A DNA stretch of 38,966 nucleotides from Thiopontia sp964415865. GTDB lineage: Bacteria; Pseudomonadota; Gammaproteobacteria; GCF-002020875. Location of the stretch: contig CAYQBY010000013.1 in NCBI GenBank assembly GCA_964415865.1, forward strand, positions 1 through 38,966, read 5' to 3'. The translations under genes were made by a program, and so were the position numbers. Below the pieces are notes generated by a model. It searched no databases, was not told the origin of the DNA, and was given only the letters and a program-made list of their open reading frames with translations. Positions 16,401 through 25,193 of this stretch are shown here, one piece after another (position 1 is the first letter of the stretch; each line of letters begins with the position of its first letter).

Positions 16401-16477
16401 ACCTGCTGTTTTAGCACTATTTTCAAACCATGAAAAAAACCAATCACACATCCATAAATAACGCTAAAACAGCAGGT
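16401..16477 (+). repeat. 15-bp perfect inverted repeat enclosing the start codon of the radical SAM gene
   Basis: 16401-16415 (ACCTGCTGTTTTAGC) is the exact reverse complement of 16463-16477. The 47-base loop contains the ATG at 16430, and no good Shine-Dalgarno sequence precedes that ATG. In the transcript this long-range stem would place the start codon in a closed loop, which could limit or regulate initiation. Confidence 0.7.
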
Positions 16478-18586
16478 GTAACCCCTGCGGATTCGGCAGA
16501 TCTATTCCTCCTTGCCGTCAATCTGACCAGGCGCTGCAACCTCAACTGCAGCCACTGCTATCTTGATGCGGAAACCCTGCAGCATGGTGACGACGGTGAA
16601 CTCTCTACTGATGAGGTTAAACAACTACTGGATGAGGTAGCTGCTCGCAGTACCGATACCATGGTGGTGTTGACCGGAGGTGAGCCACTACTACGCAAGG
16701 ATCTGGAGCAGCTGGTAGAGCATGGATCCAGCCTTGGACTATCCATCGTGATTGGCACCAATGGGGTGCTACTTACCGAGAATCGAGTAGCGTCCCTCAA
16801 GGCAGCTGGTGCGATGGGAGCAGGGATCAGCGTTGATTCTCTCAACCCATCATTTCATGACCAGTTTCGTGGTTGCCCAGGGAGTTGGGAGAAGACCCTT
16901 GCCGGAATGGATGCCTGTCGCAGACACGACCTCCCATTCCAGGTCCACTTCTCGATTACCGAGGGGAATGCCGATGAGATCGACGGCATGGTGGAGTTTG
17001 CCAGGTCAGTTGGTGCCCACCTGCTAAACATCTTCTTCCTGGTCTGTACCGGGCGTGGAGAGAAGATGTCGGACATCACCCCGTTGCGATATGAACAGGC
17101 ACTATCACAGATTATTGAGGCACAAAAGAGGAATCCGGATCTGATGATCCGTGCCCGTTGCGCCCCCCACTACAAACGCATCTCCTATCAGAATGATCCC
17201 ACCAGCCCGGTAACCCGCGCCGAGGGGTACGAGGGTGGCGGCTGTATTGCCGGCACTCACTACTGTCGAGTCACTCCTGAGGGTGGAGTGACTGCCTGCC
17301 CCTACATCCCTGATGAGGAGGGCAATATCCGCCAACAGAGTTTTCTCTCGATCTGGGATGAGTCAGAGACCTTTGAGAAGCTGAGAAACCCAACCCTGGG
17401 TGGCAAGTGTGGAGAGTGTGAATACCAGATCCTCTGTGGAGGTTGTCGGGCCCGTCCCAAGGCTCTGGGTGATGACTTGATGGATACCGACCCATGGTGC
17501 TCATACCATCCCCATGGTGGAGCGGTGATCAAGCCACTGGATACCACACAGAGAGGAGAGGTTAGCTGGAACGCTGAGGCCGAAAAGAGGCTCAGCCGGG
17601 TTCCTGGGTTTCTCCGCAAGATGGTAAAGAAACGTGCCGAGAAACATGTGCTGGAACAGGGACTCTCCGAGGTAACCTCCGAGGTGCTGACCGAGCTCTC
17701 CAGCAGACGCTTTGGCTCCAATATGCCACAACGTCCGGGTCATGAAGATGGCAACAGCAGTAATACCCCAGGGAACCCTCTCTCGCCTTTCGGCGATTCA
17801 CCTTGTAACGGTGGACTGACCCCGATTGTTTGGACAACCGAGGCACAGCAGCGGCTGGAGGATACCCCCTCCTTTCTGCGTGAAGGGGTGCGTGCAGTAG
17901 CTGAGGATGTTGCCCGCACCGAGGGGAGACTGGAGGTCAATACCAAACTACTGGATCGGCTGGAGGCTGAGGACGAGCCGGGTCGCAAACTCAACTGGAA
18001 GGACAGTGCCAGCGATCTACTTGACGCTTTCCTCTCCGACAGAGAGCCACAGGTTGTTATGTTTGTGAAACCGACACTGGAGGCAGCTGCAGAGAGAGAG
18101 GCAAAACAGCGTGACTCAATAACTGTAACTACTGATGATATTCAGATAATTATTGATACCCAGTTGGCTGGAGTTGAGTGGGATCCTGTTGCCCTAAAAC
18201 GGGTTGAGGGTGCTCCAGAATTCAATCGTGCCGGAATCAAGAAAGCGGCCGAATTCAGTGCGCGTCGCGAGGGGTTATCCATAATTACCCCTGATGACCT
18301 TACCCGTTTTCGTAATCGGGCGATGATGAAAGCGGTGCGCAGGCTACGTGGATTCGGGATGGATGAGCTCAATTTCGATGCCTGGGATATTGCCAAGAAA
18401 CGGGTTCCACGCCTCAAGGACAACCCTCAGGCCGAGAAACGTTTTGGAGAGATCCGCAACCATGTAGAGAGTCATCAGGGCGAAAATGGTGAGGGTCTCG
18501 GGATTCTCGATCGCGAGATGCTCGACAAGATGAAGGCTGAGCTGAAGAGACCGCGCGCCTCAACAAAAGAGGGAGCCAAACCATGA
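16430..18586 (+). CDS. Radical SAM/SPASM protein (NirJ/Ahb-like) with four C-terminal PCP_red-like repeats
   Basis: The 718-aa product carries the radical SAM cluster motif at C36, C40 and C43 (CNLNCSHC), TGGEPLLR and a TIM-barrel core up to about 250. An SPASM-type region with many Cys follows (about 265-365, including VTPEGGVTACPYIP and CGECEYQILCGGC). This combination resembles NirJ and AhbC/AhbD, which modify heme side chains in heme d1 and alternative heme synthesis. About 340 extra residues hold four PCP_red-like repeats beginning at W380, W468, W523 (degenerate) and W584. The gene ends in a four-base overlap with the PPOX-like gene. The substrate is probably a porphyrin or a peptide; the family includes peptide-modifying members, so this is not settled. 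Confidence 0.82.
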   Translation: MKKTNHTSINNAKTAGVTPADSADLFLLAVNLTRRCNLNCSHCYLDAETLQHGDDGELSTDEVKQLLDEVAARSTDTMVVLTGGEPLLRKDLEQLVEHGSSLGLSIVIGTNGVLLTENRVASLKAAGAMGAGISVDSLNPSFHDQFRGCPGSWEKTLAGMDACRRHDLPFQVHFSITEGNADEIDGMVEFARSVGAHLLNIFFLVCTGRGEKMSDITPLRYEQALSQIIEAQKRNPDLMIRARCAPHYKRISYQNDPTSPVTRAEGYEGGGCIAGTHYCRVTPEGGVTACPYIPDEEGNIRQQSFLSIWDESETFEKLRNPTLGGKCGECEYQILCGGCRARPKALGDDLMDTDPWCSYHPHGGAVIKPLDTTQRGEVSWNAEAEKRLSRVPGFLRKMVKKRAEKHVLEQGLSEVTSEVLTELSSRRFGSNMPQRPGHEDGNSSNTPGNPLSPFGDSPCNGGLTPIVWTTEAQQRLEDTPSFLREGVRAVAEDVARTEGRLEVNTKLLDRLEAEDEPGRKLNWKDSASDLLDAFLSDREPQVVMFVKPTLEAAAEREAKQRDSITVTTDDIQIIIDTQLAGVEWDPVALKRVEGAPEFNRAGIKKAAEFSARREGLSIITPDDLTRFRNRAMMKAVRRLRGFGMDELNFDAWDIAKKRVPRLKDNPQAEKRFGEIRNHVESHQGENGEGLGILDREMLDKMKAELKRPRASTKEGAKP

Positions 18587-20052
18587 GCCGCAAGGTATTG
18601 GTGATTGGTGGCGGCATCTCTGGCCTCTCAACCGCCTGGTGGCTGAGTCAGGCAGGAATGGAGGTTGAGATCTGGGAACGTGATGACCGTCCTGGCGGCA
18701 AAATCCAGACTACAGAACATGCCGGATATCAGATGGAACAGGCAGCTGCACTACTATTGAATTTCCGTCCAGAGGTTGCTGATCTGGTTGCAAGAAGTGG
18801 GCTGGAGCAGTTCAAAAGCAGTCGCACTCAATTTGCAGAGCAGAATCGCTATCTGCTACAAAAGGGCAAACTGAACTCCATATCCATGAACATGCAGAGC
18901 TTTCTCTTCTCGAAAAACTGGAGTATGGGGGGTAGACTGCGAATGATGACCGAGCCATTCATCCCTCGTGGTGGTAGCGAAAACGAGACCGTAAGCGAGT
19001 TTATTAATCGCCGTTTTGGCAGAGAGCTGCTGGATAAGGCGATGGATCCATTTGTCTCTGGAACCCTCGCCTCCGATCCTGATCTTGCCAATGCCGAAGC
19101 TACACTTGGAAGACTGACCGCGTTGGAGAAGAAATATGGCAGCCTTACAGCAGGAGCACTGATTCACAAAATCAACCGCAAAAAGAGCGGTTGTGTTACC
19201 GAGACATTCTCTTTCGATGGAGGCATGTCTACTTTGATTGAACAACTGGCACAACAACCAGGAATCCGCTTCCGTACCAACCATGAGGCAACAGCCATTG
19301 AGAGATCATCAGGCTTTACAACAGAACATCCGCAATGGCTGGTGTTTGGAAATAAAAAAACATCTGCTGGTGCTGAAGAGGTCAAACAGAGTGCTCACCA
19401 TATTATCTTCAGTACCCCAGCAGCAGTAACCGCTGCACTGTTGAACACCATATCCCCAGAGACGAGCCAGCTGCTTAATGGAATCGAGTACGCCCCTCTC
19501 ACTGTACTACACACCGGCTTTGAGCGTAGCCAGATTGATCATCCATTGGATGGCACAGGATTTCTTACCCCAAAATCAGAGGCGACCCCATTTAATGGAA
19601 ATATCTGGATGAGCAGCCTCTTCAACAACCGGGCCCCTGCAGGCAAAACGCTTTTAACCACCTATCTGGGTGGAGCACGTCATCCAGAGATCAGCCAGTG
19701 GGATGATGATTATGTGGTAGAGAGAAGCATGGATGCTTTGCAACCAATATTGGGGATTCATGGTGCTCCAGATATGGTTCGGCTGAACCGTCATCAGGAG
19801 GCCCTCCCCCTCTATCATGGCAACTATGCCGCCAGGGTTAAGGCCATAAGATCAAACATATCATCATCTCCAGGTCTCCATATTGCTGCCAACTATCTTG
19901 GTGGGGTCTCAGTTCGTGATCGAATTTCTCAGGGTAAAGATCTGTCTGCAGAGATCCTGATGGCGGAGACAGCATCCTACTCCCACAAGCCTCAACCATT
20001 TAATCACTCTGCATGGTCACCATCCAGCAAATCAGTGCTCCCTATCTCATGA
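18583..20052 (+). CDS. FAD-dependent protoporphyrinogen-oxidase-like protein (HemY/PPOX superfamily)
   Basis: The 489-aa product opens with the dinucleotide-binding motif VIGGGISGLSTAWWLSQAG (about residues 6-24), followed by ERDDRPGGKIQT. Near the end lies a GGVSVRDRISQGKDLSAEIL segment typical of HemY-type flavoproteins, amine oxidases and phytoene desaturases. Length and overall pattern best fit protoporphyrinogen or coproporphyrinogen oxidase, which makes the porphyrin from the porphyrinogen. Translation is coupled to the radical SAM gene (ATGA overlap), and the following 110-aa gene overlaps it in the same manner. As a duplicate PPOX in a specialised operon it may act on a modified tetrapyrrole. 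A general amine oxidase-type substrate is an alternative. Confidence 0.8.
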   Translation: MSRKVLVIGGGISGLSTAWWLSQAGMEVEIWERDDRPGGKIQTTEHAGYQMEQAAALLLNFRPEVADLVARSGLEQFKSSRTQFAEQNRYLLQKGKLNSISMNMQSFLFSKNWSMGGRLRMMTEPFIPRGGSENETVSEFINRRFGRELLDKAMDPFVSGTLASDPDLANAEATLGRLTALEKKYGSLTAGALIHKINRKKSGCVTETFSFDGGMSTLIEQLAQQPGIRFRTNHEATAIERSSGFTTEHPQWLVFGNKKTSAGAEEVKQSAHHIIFSTPAAVTAALLNTISPETSQLLNGIEYAPLTVLHTGFERSQIDHPLDGTGFLTPKSEATPFNGNIWMSSLFNNRAPAGKTLLTTYLGGARHPEISQWDDDYVVERSMDALQPILGIHGAPDMVRLNRHQEALPLYHGNYAARVKAIRSNISSSPGLHIAANYLGGVSVRDRISQGKDLSAEILMAETASYSHKPQPFNHSAWSPSSKSVLPIS

Positions 20053-20381
20053 GCAACAGAGAAAACATTAATGGGAGCACCTTTCCAATTGGCAAGATCT
20101 TCCCTTTTGTTGCTGTGGTGGTGCTACTGATGCTCTCTGTCTCCTCTGCAATTGAGTGGTATGCCAATGAGGTCTCTCTCCCTCGCTACTGCGGGGATCC
20201 TGAAGAGGCACTGCGTTATCTGGAGGCAGATTTGCGAGATGAGCGTCCTGCCGGGGAGGAGTCAAGAAGACCATATCTGATTGCCGCAAAGTTGATTTTT
20301 CTGGTTCCCCGAGATGGAGATGAGTCCATTCCTGAATATCTGGACCGTGTTGAGCTGGAGATAAGGAGTCGTTGCGAATGA
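20049..20381 (+). CDS. 110-aa protein with one membrane helix, unknown function
   Basis: The start at ATG 20049 overlaps the PPOX-like stop (ATGA). The frame extends to 20013 but that would overlap more. One helix (about residues 14-32, FPFVAVVVLLMLSVSSAI) is followed by a soluble part with Cys, Glu and Arg clusters (YCGDPEEALRYLEADL). The C-terminus ends in Cys-Glu. It overlaps the kinase start by four bases. The soluble domain most likely lies in the periplasm. No family is recognised. Its place between the biosynthesis genes and the sensor kinase suggests a role in signalling or complex assembly. Confidence 0.75.
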   Translation: MSNRENINGSTFPIGKIFPFVAVVVLLMLSVSSAIEWYANEVSLPRYCGDPEEALRYLEADLRDERPAGEESRRPYLIAAKLIFLVPRDGDESIPEYLDRVELEIRSRCE

Positions 20382-23041
20382 CTCTACACCACTACGCACC
20401 ATCACTATTAAAAAAGAGTCGCCTCTTCATGTTTTTCTTGGTGCCTATGGTGCTGGTGCTGTTTGTGGCTGGCACCATCCATTTCTACTCTGATTATGAG
20501 GTGCGCAGAGACTCAACCAAGAGAGCAGAACAGCTGAATATCCATCTTGCCGAAGAGATGATTACCAAGGATATCTCAAAGATTGTCTCTGACCTGCTCT
20601 TCCTTGCAGAACAGATGGATAACATCATGTTTACAGACAAGACGGCGATGGACAAAAAGAAGAGTGACATCAATCAACTATTTTTGAGTTTTGCCAACAA
20701 CCAGGGAATATATGATCAGATCCGTTATATAGACAACTCCGGTAACGAGCTCTGTCGCATCAACTATAGCAACAAGGGCGGGGTTTTGGTTGCCAATACA
20801 GAACTGCAAAACAAGTCTGATAGATACTACATTAAAGAGGGTCTAGCTCTGCTTGATGGTGAGGTATATCTCTCCCCCATGGATCTCAACATTGAGAAAA
20901 ACAGTCTAGAGATACCATACAAACCTGTGATCAGATTTGTCACTCCCATTCACTCACCATCAGGTGAGCATCAGGGCATGATTGTACTCAACTATCTTGG
21001 TGCTGAACTTGTTAGTAACTTCAGGCGTGCTGTAGCATCCATTACGGAGAGGGTTCATCTGGTTAATAGTAATGGATATTGGCTTAGCCACAACAATCCG
21101 GAAAAAGAGTGGGGGTTCATGCTAGACAGTCCTGGCAACATTTTCAGCAATGAGTTCAGAAATGAATGGGACCATATTAGTGGCACAAAATCAGGGCAGT
21201 TCATAACACACAATGGCCTGTTCTCACATCTAACCATAAACCCTCTTAGAGTTGCCCAGATAAGGGCAGGCACAACTGACCACACAATCCATACCGATCA
21301 GTTAAATGTATATAACTGGAAGATTATCTCTCATCTGCCGGTATCTGGCCTTGAATCCACACCACTTGGTTTTCTGCAAAAAAACAGGCTGCTCTATACA
21401 GCCATTCTCTTCTTTATCTCGCTGTTGTCACTAATTCTCACCCATAACACCATGCGCCGGGAAGAGCATGAACTACAGCGGGCAAATGAGCTACGCTTCC
21501 GTGACACCCTTGAAGAGATACATCTTGCTGCACTAACTATTGATCTGAATGGCAACATCCTCTTCTGTAACAACTACCTGTTACATCTACTGAGAAAACG
21601 TCGCAGTGATGTGATAGGAGAAAACTGGTTCGAAAATTTTGTCCCTGATGGTGACAGTAGTAATGGAATAGAGCAGATTCTGGATGGTGAAGAGAGTGGA
21701 CAGGGATCAACCTACCATGAATCTTATATTGTTGACTTTCGTGGTGAAAAGAGACTGATTGCATGGACATCGACAACCACTATTAATGATGAAAATCAGG
21801 TAGAGAGTATCACCTGTATTGGGCAGGATATTACTGAGCAACACCAGACTCGTGAGGAGCTAACCAAGCTGGCCCGTGCTGCTGAACAGAGCCCTGCTGT
21901 AATCCTGATTACTGATAGCACCGGTAGGATTGAGTATGTCAATCCAAAATTTACCAAGCTTACCGGCTACCTGCCACAGGAGGTTATTGGCAAGAACCCC
22001 CGCATTCTGAAATCTGGAGAGACCTCGACAGAAGAGTATCGGAATCTATGGCAGACAATCAGCAGTGGCAAGGAGTGGCGCGGTATTCTTCATAACAGAA
22101 AGAAGAGTGGTGAGCTCTATTGGGAGTCTGCCCTAATGTCACCAATTCGCAATGAAGAGGGAGAAATAACCCACTTCCTCTCCGTTAAGGAAGACATCAC
22201 AACACGTAAAAATCTTGAGGAAGAGATTCAGAAAAGAAAAGATGAACTAGCCCAATCCAAAACTCTTGCCGTGGTCGGACGCATGGCAAGTATGGTTGCC
22301 CATGACCTGCGTAACCCTCTCTCATCCATCAAGATGGGGCTACAAATTCTCAGAAAACAGAGCAGTGGCAATGCAGAAGAGGTGGAACTACATGATATTG
22401 GATTACAGCAGATTCGTTATATGGAGAGCATTCTTGATGGGCTACTTGCCTACTCCAAACCGGATGATCTGGACCTCTCCTGGAGTAGTCTTGATAAATT
22501 AACCGAAACCGCCATCAATACTATCCAGAAGCAGATTGTTGAAAACAAGATTGATGTCATCACCCACTATCCGGCCGGACTACCTACACTGCAGGTCGAC
22601 AAGACCAAACTACGTCGCGTACTAACCAATCTACTCAGCAATGCGATACATGCCATTACCGAGGCGGCTCCAGAGACACCAAAAATTGTTATCAATACAC
22701 GTATGGATATTCACGATGGTGGGTCAATCGTTCAGATCGAGATTTGTGACAATGGCACAGGAATAGATGAATCTTACCGAGAGACCATATTTGAACCTTT
22801 TGTCACCACGAGAGCAAAGGGAACAGGGCTAGGTCTGGCAATCGTTAAACGAATTATTGAACAACACAATGGCACCATATCAATGGAGAGCAATAATGGA
22901 ACTGGTACTTGTGTCGTTATAACACTTCCGGTTAACCACCATGACAAGAGTATCTCTGTAGCTGAAATTTCCGATACCCCAGATACATTTATTCAAACTG
23001 AAACAGAGGCACTTATTGATAAACCCAAGATCAAGTCATGA
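20378..23041 (+). CDS. Sensor histidine kinase: Cache-PAS-PAS-HisKA-HATPase
   Basis: The 887-aa product starts at ATG 20378 after AAGGAG. A helix (about 14-35) and another (about 338-356) enclose a periplasmic double-Cache domain, recognisable by LQNKSDRYYIKEG and YLSPMDLNIE. Two cytoplasmic PAS domains (about 372-490 and 495-615) follow. The phospho-accepting His is H642 in MVAHDLRNPLSS. The ATP-binding domain has NLLSNAIHAI, DNGTGID and TGLGLAIVKRI boxes. It detects an external small ligand and phosphorylates the regulator encoded 34 bp downstream. The ligand is unknown; iodate or a related oxyanion, or a redox-linked metabolite, would fit the regulon. Confidence 0.9.
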   Translation: MTLHHYAPSLLKKSRLFMFFLVPMVLVLFVAGTIHFYSDYEVRRDSTKRAEQLNIHLAEEMITKDISKIVSDLLFLAEQMDNIMFTDKTAMDKKKSDINQLFLSFANNQGIYDQIRYIDNSGNELCRINYSNKGGVLVANTELQNKSDRYYIKEGLALLDGEVYLSPMDLNIEKNSLEIPYKPVIRFVTPIHSPSGEHQGMIVLNYLGAELVSNFRRAVASITERVHLVNSNGYWLSHNNPEKEWGFMLDSPGNIFSNEFRNEWDHISGTKSGQFITHNGLFSHLTINPLRVAQIRAGTTDHTIHTDQLNVYNWKIISHLPVSGLESTPLGFLQKNRLLYTAILFFISLLSLILTHNTMRREEHELQRANELRFRDTLEEIHLAALTIDLNGNILFCNNYLLHLLRKRRSDVIGENWFENFVPDGDSSNGIEQILDGEESGQGSTYHESYIVDFRGEKRLIAWTSTTTINDENQVESITCIGQDITEQHQTREELTKLARAAEQSPAVILITDSTGRIEYVNPKFTKLTGYLPQEVIGKNPRILKSGETSTEEYRNLWQTISSGKEWRGILHNRKKSGELYWESALMSPIRNEEGEITHFLSVKEDITTRKNLEEEIQKRKDELAQSKTLAVVGRMASMVAHDLRNPLSSIKMGLQILRKQSSGNAEEVELHDIGLQQIRYMESILDGLLAYSKPDDLDLSWSSLDKLTETAINTIQKQIVENKIDVITHYPAGLPTLQVDKTKLRRVLTNLLSNAIHAITEAAPETPKIVINTRMDIHDGGSIVQIEICDNGTGIDESYRETIFEPFVTTRAKGTGLGLAIVKRIIEQHNGTISMESNNGTGTCVVITLPVNHHDKSISVAEISDTPDTFIQTETEALIDKPKIKS

Positions 23042-23075
23042 TGACTAACTAGATGATCTTAAGAGTGAGTTGAAT

Positions 23076-24464
23076 ATGGCAAATATATTAATTGTTGATG
23101 ATGATGATGCTAGCTGCAGAACCCTGAAGCTCCATTTTGGTGCCCAAGGACACACTGTTACAACCAGTCATAATGTTGATGATGGAATTGCATCAGGGAC
23201 TGCTATGCCACTTCCTCCTGAGATCATCATTCTGGATATCCAGATGCCTGGTAAAACCGGACTCGAAGGGTTGCCGGATTTTGTTGCCACCTTCCCCAAG
23301 GCTCGCATAATCATGATTACTGCCTTTCATGATATGGAGAGCACTATTCAGGCTATGCAGAATGGGGCTGATGATTATATCCACAAACCAATCGATATTG
23401 ATGAGATGGATCAATCCATATCCCGTCTACTCTCACAAGACAGTCATTCTGAACAGATGGTTGAGCCTGCCTCAACCTCAAACAGTCGTTCCACCATGGT
23501 TGGCCACAGTAGTGTTATGCGAGAGGTGTTCAAGACTATAGGTATGGTGGCACAGAGCCCTGCCACTGTTCTTATTACTGGTGAGAGTGGAACTGGAAAA
23601 GAGCTGGTAGCCAATGCCATTCATAACTCTGGCAAGCTGGCTGATGGCCCATTTGTTGCGGTCAACTGTGCAGCCGTTGTTGAGACCCTGCTGGAGTCTG
23701 ATCTTTTCGGACATGAGAAGGGATCATTTACCGGTGCGACCTCAAAACAGCTGGGCAAGTTTGAACTCGCTGCAGGAGGGACCATATTCCTCGATGAGAT
23801 CGGAGAGCTATCACCAAACATGCAGGCAAAACTGCTGCGCGTACTGCAGGAGAAAGAGTTTACCCCTGTTGGTGGCAAACATCCTGTAACCAATGATGCA
23901 CGGATTATTGCTGCCACCAACATCAATTTTGAGGAGCGGGTAAAAAATGGTGAGTTCCGTGCTGACCTGTTTTATCGTCTGCAGGTAGTCACCATTCACC
24001 TTCCACCACTTCGTGAACGCAAAGATGATCTGCTTGATCTGGTACGTAGCCTGCTAGATCGCATCAACCATGAACTGGACAGGAATGTTAACCAGATAAG
24101 CATGGAGGTGATTAACTGTTTTCAACAATACAGCTGGCCTGGCAACATCCGTGAACTGGAAAACCTGTTGACCAAACTTGTTGCACTATCCCCGGGAGAC
24201 TCCATAACCCCGGATCTTATTCCGGAAAACATCTGCGGCGAGAACGTCTCCAGCAATCTTCCTGCTGAAACCCTAAACTCAACTTTGCAACAGGCAGCAA
24301 CAGTCAGTGATCAGATCAACCGATCTCTCCAGGAAGTTGAGCGTGAACATGTACTGCGCGTTTTGGATGCCACCGGCTGGCACAAGGGAAGAAGCTGTGA
24401 AATTCTCGGGGTATCTCGTCCTCGCCTGAGAAGATTGATTGGCCAATACAATATGGAGCCTTAA
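23076..24464 (+). CDS. NtrC-family sigma-54-dependent response regulator
   Basis: The 462-aa product (ATG 23076; an in-frame TTG at 23070 is unlikely) has a receiver domain with phospho-acceptor D54 in ILDIQMPGKTG. An AAA+ domain follows with Walker A GESGTGKE and the sigma-54 contact loop as GSFTGA (from G216), where most members have GAFTGA. A Fis-type helix-turn-helix sits at the C-terminus (TGWHKGRSCEILGVSRPRLRRL). It pairs with the kinase just upstream and is expected to bind enhancers and activate sigma-54 promoters. Three such promoters with palindromic enhancer-like sites lie in this window. It ends two bases before the convergent methyltransferase stop. Confidence 0.92.
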   Translation: MANILIVDDDDASCRTLKLHFGAQGHTVTTSHNVDDGIASGTAMPLPPEIIILDIQMPGKTGLEGLPDFVATFPKARIIMITAFHDMESTIQAMQNGADDYIHKPIDIDEMDQSISRLLSQDSHSEQMVEPASTSNSRSTMVGHSSVMREVFKTIGMVAQSPATVLITGESGTGKELVANAIHNSGKLADGPFVAVNCAAVVETLLESDLFGHEKGSFTGATSKQLGKFELAAGGTIFLDEIGELSPNMQAKLLRVLQEKEFTPVGGKHPVTNDARIIAATNINFEERVKNGEFRADLFYRLQVVTIHLPPLRERKDDLLDLVRSLLDRINHELDRNVNQISMEVINCFQQYSWPGNIRELENLLTKLVALSPGDSITPDLIPENICGENVSSNLPAETLNSTLQQAATVSDQINRSLQEVEREHVLRVLDATGWHKGRSCEILGVSRPRLRRLIGQYNMEP

Positions 24465-24466
24465 GT

Positions 24467-25075
24467 CTACTCCTTTACTGCTCTGGCTACAGTGTAAGCC
24501 TTGCCCTGTTTAAGTTTTTTATAGTTACCAAAAACCTCTCTGAAATTACGTTTGATAAAGTCACGTAATCCATTGATTGTAACCACAACAATCTCTCCTC
24601 CAGGATTCATCCTGGCTTTAGCATCACATAATAAAATTGTCAGCATCTCTCTGCCCACTTTTGCTGGTACATTGGAGACCACTGTATCAAAACGGATATC
24701 TTTAGGAACCTCGCTAAAACCGTTGGAGAGATATGCCCTGCAGTGATTCAGCTGGTTGGTTTTAGCATTTTTATTGGCATACTTCACTGCCACATAGTCT
24801 CTATCAACCATATGAACCTCACCCTTGTGAGCGTGCCCCCCAAGTGCCAGCCCCAATGGCCCATACCCACAGCCGATATCAATAATCGTCTCCTCTGCCC
24901 CAACCTCCAAATAGTTCAGTAACAGTCGTGTACCATCATCAACCCCCCTGGGGCTGAAAATCCCCCAGGTAGTATTGAATGTCAGTTGATTTCCCAAAAG
25001 ATTCTCCTGAAAGACAAGATCCTGCTTGAGATCTTGCACCACCCCACACCCCTCTTTCTCTCTCTTTGTCTTCAT
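24467..25075 (-). CDS. RsmC-like class I SAM-dependent methyltransferase
   Basis: The 202-aa product has SAM-binding motif I IIDIGCGYGPLGLALG (about 70-86) and the acidic motif II residues VDRD. The usual NPPF of N-methyltransferases is replaced by SNVPA (about 137-141). The TWGIFSPRGVDDGTRLLL segment is typical of RsmC/RlmG-type rRNA guanine-N2 methyltransferases. It is shorter than RsmC (about 340 aa) because it lacks the N-terminal pseudo-domain. It is transcribed convergently with the response regulator. The substrate may be rRNA but is not certain. Confidence 0.75.
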   Translation of the reverse strand: MKTKREKEGCGVVQDLKQDLVFQENLLGNQLTFNTTWGIFSPRGVDDGTRLLLNYLEVGAEETIIDIGCGYGPLGLALGGHAHKGEVHMVDRDYVAVKYANKNAKTNQLNHCRAYLSNGFSEVPKDIRFDTVVSNVPAKVGREMLTILLCDAKARMNPGGEIVVVTINGLRDFIKRNFREVFGNYKKLKQGKAYTVARAVKE

Positions 25076-25193
25076 CTCGTCATTTTCTCATCTTGTAACC
25101 CCCTCGTCTCACTTTTCTCTCTGCCCTTCACCTCCCTCTGTGGTTATAATTACAAATTGCAATCAATACAATATTTTCAAGGAACCTCATTTC
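25076..25193 (+). promoter_or_regulatory. Leader/promoter region of purB
   Basis: A perfect TATAAT lies at 25145-25150, about 44 bp before the purB ATG, without a good -35 at 17 bp. The segment 25081-25140 is strikingly C/T-rich on the plus strand. No PurR-type operator was recognised. Confidence 0.4.
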
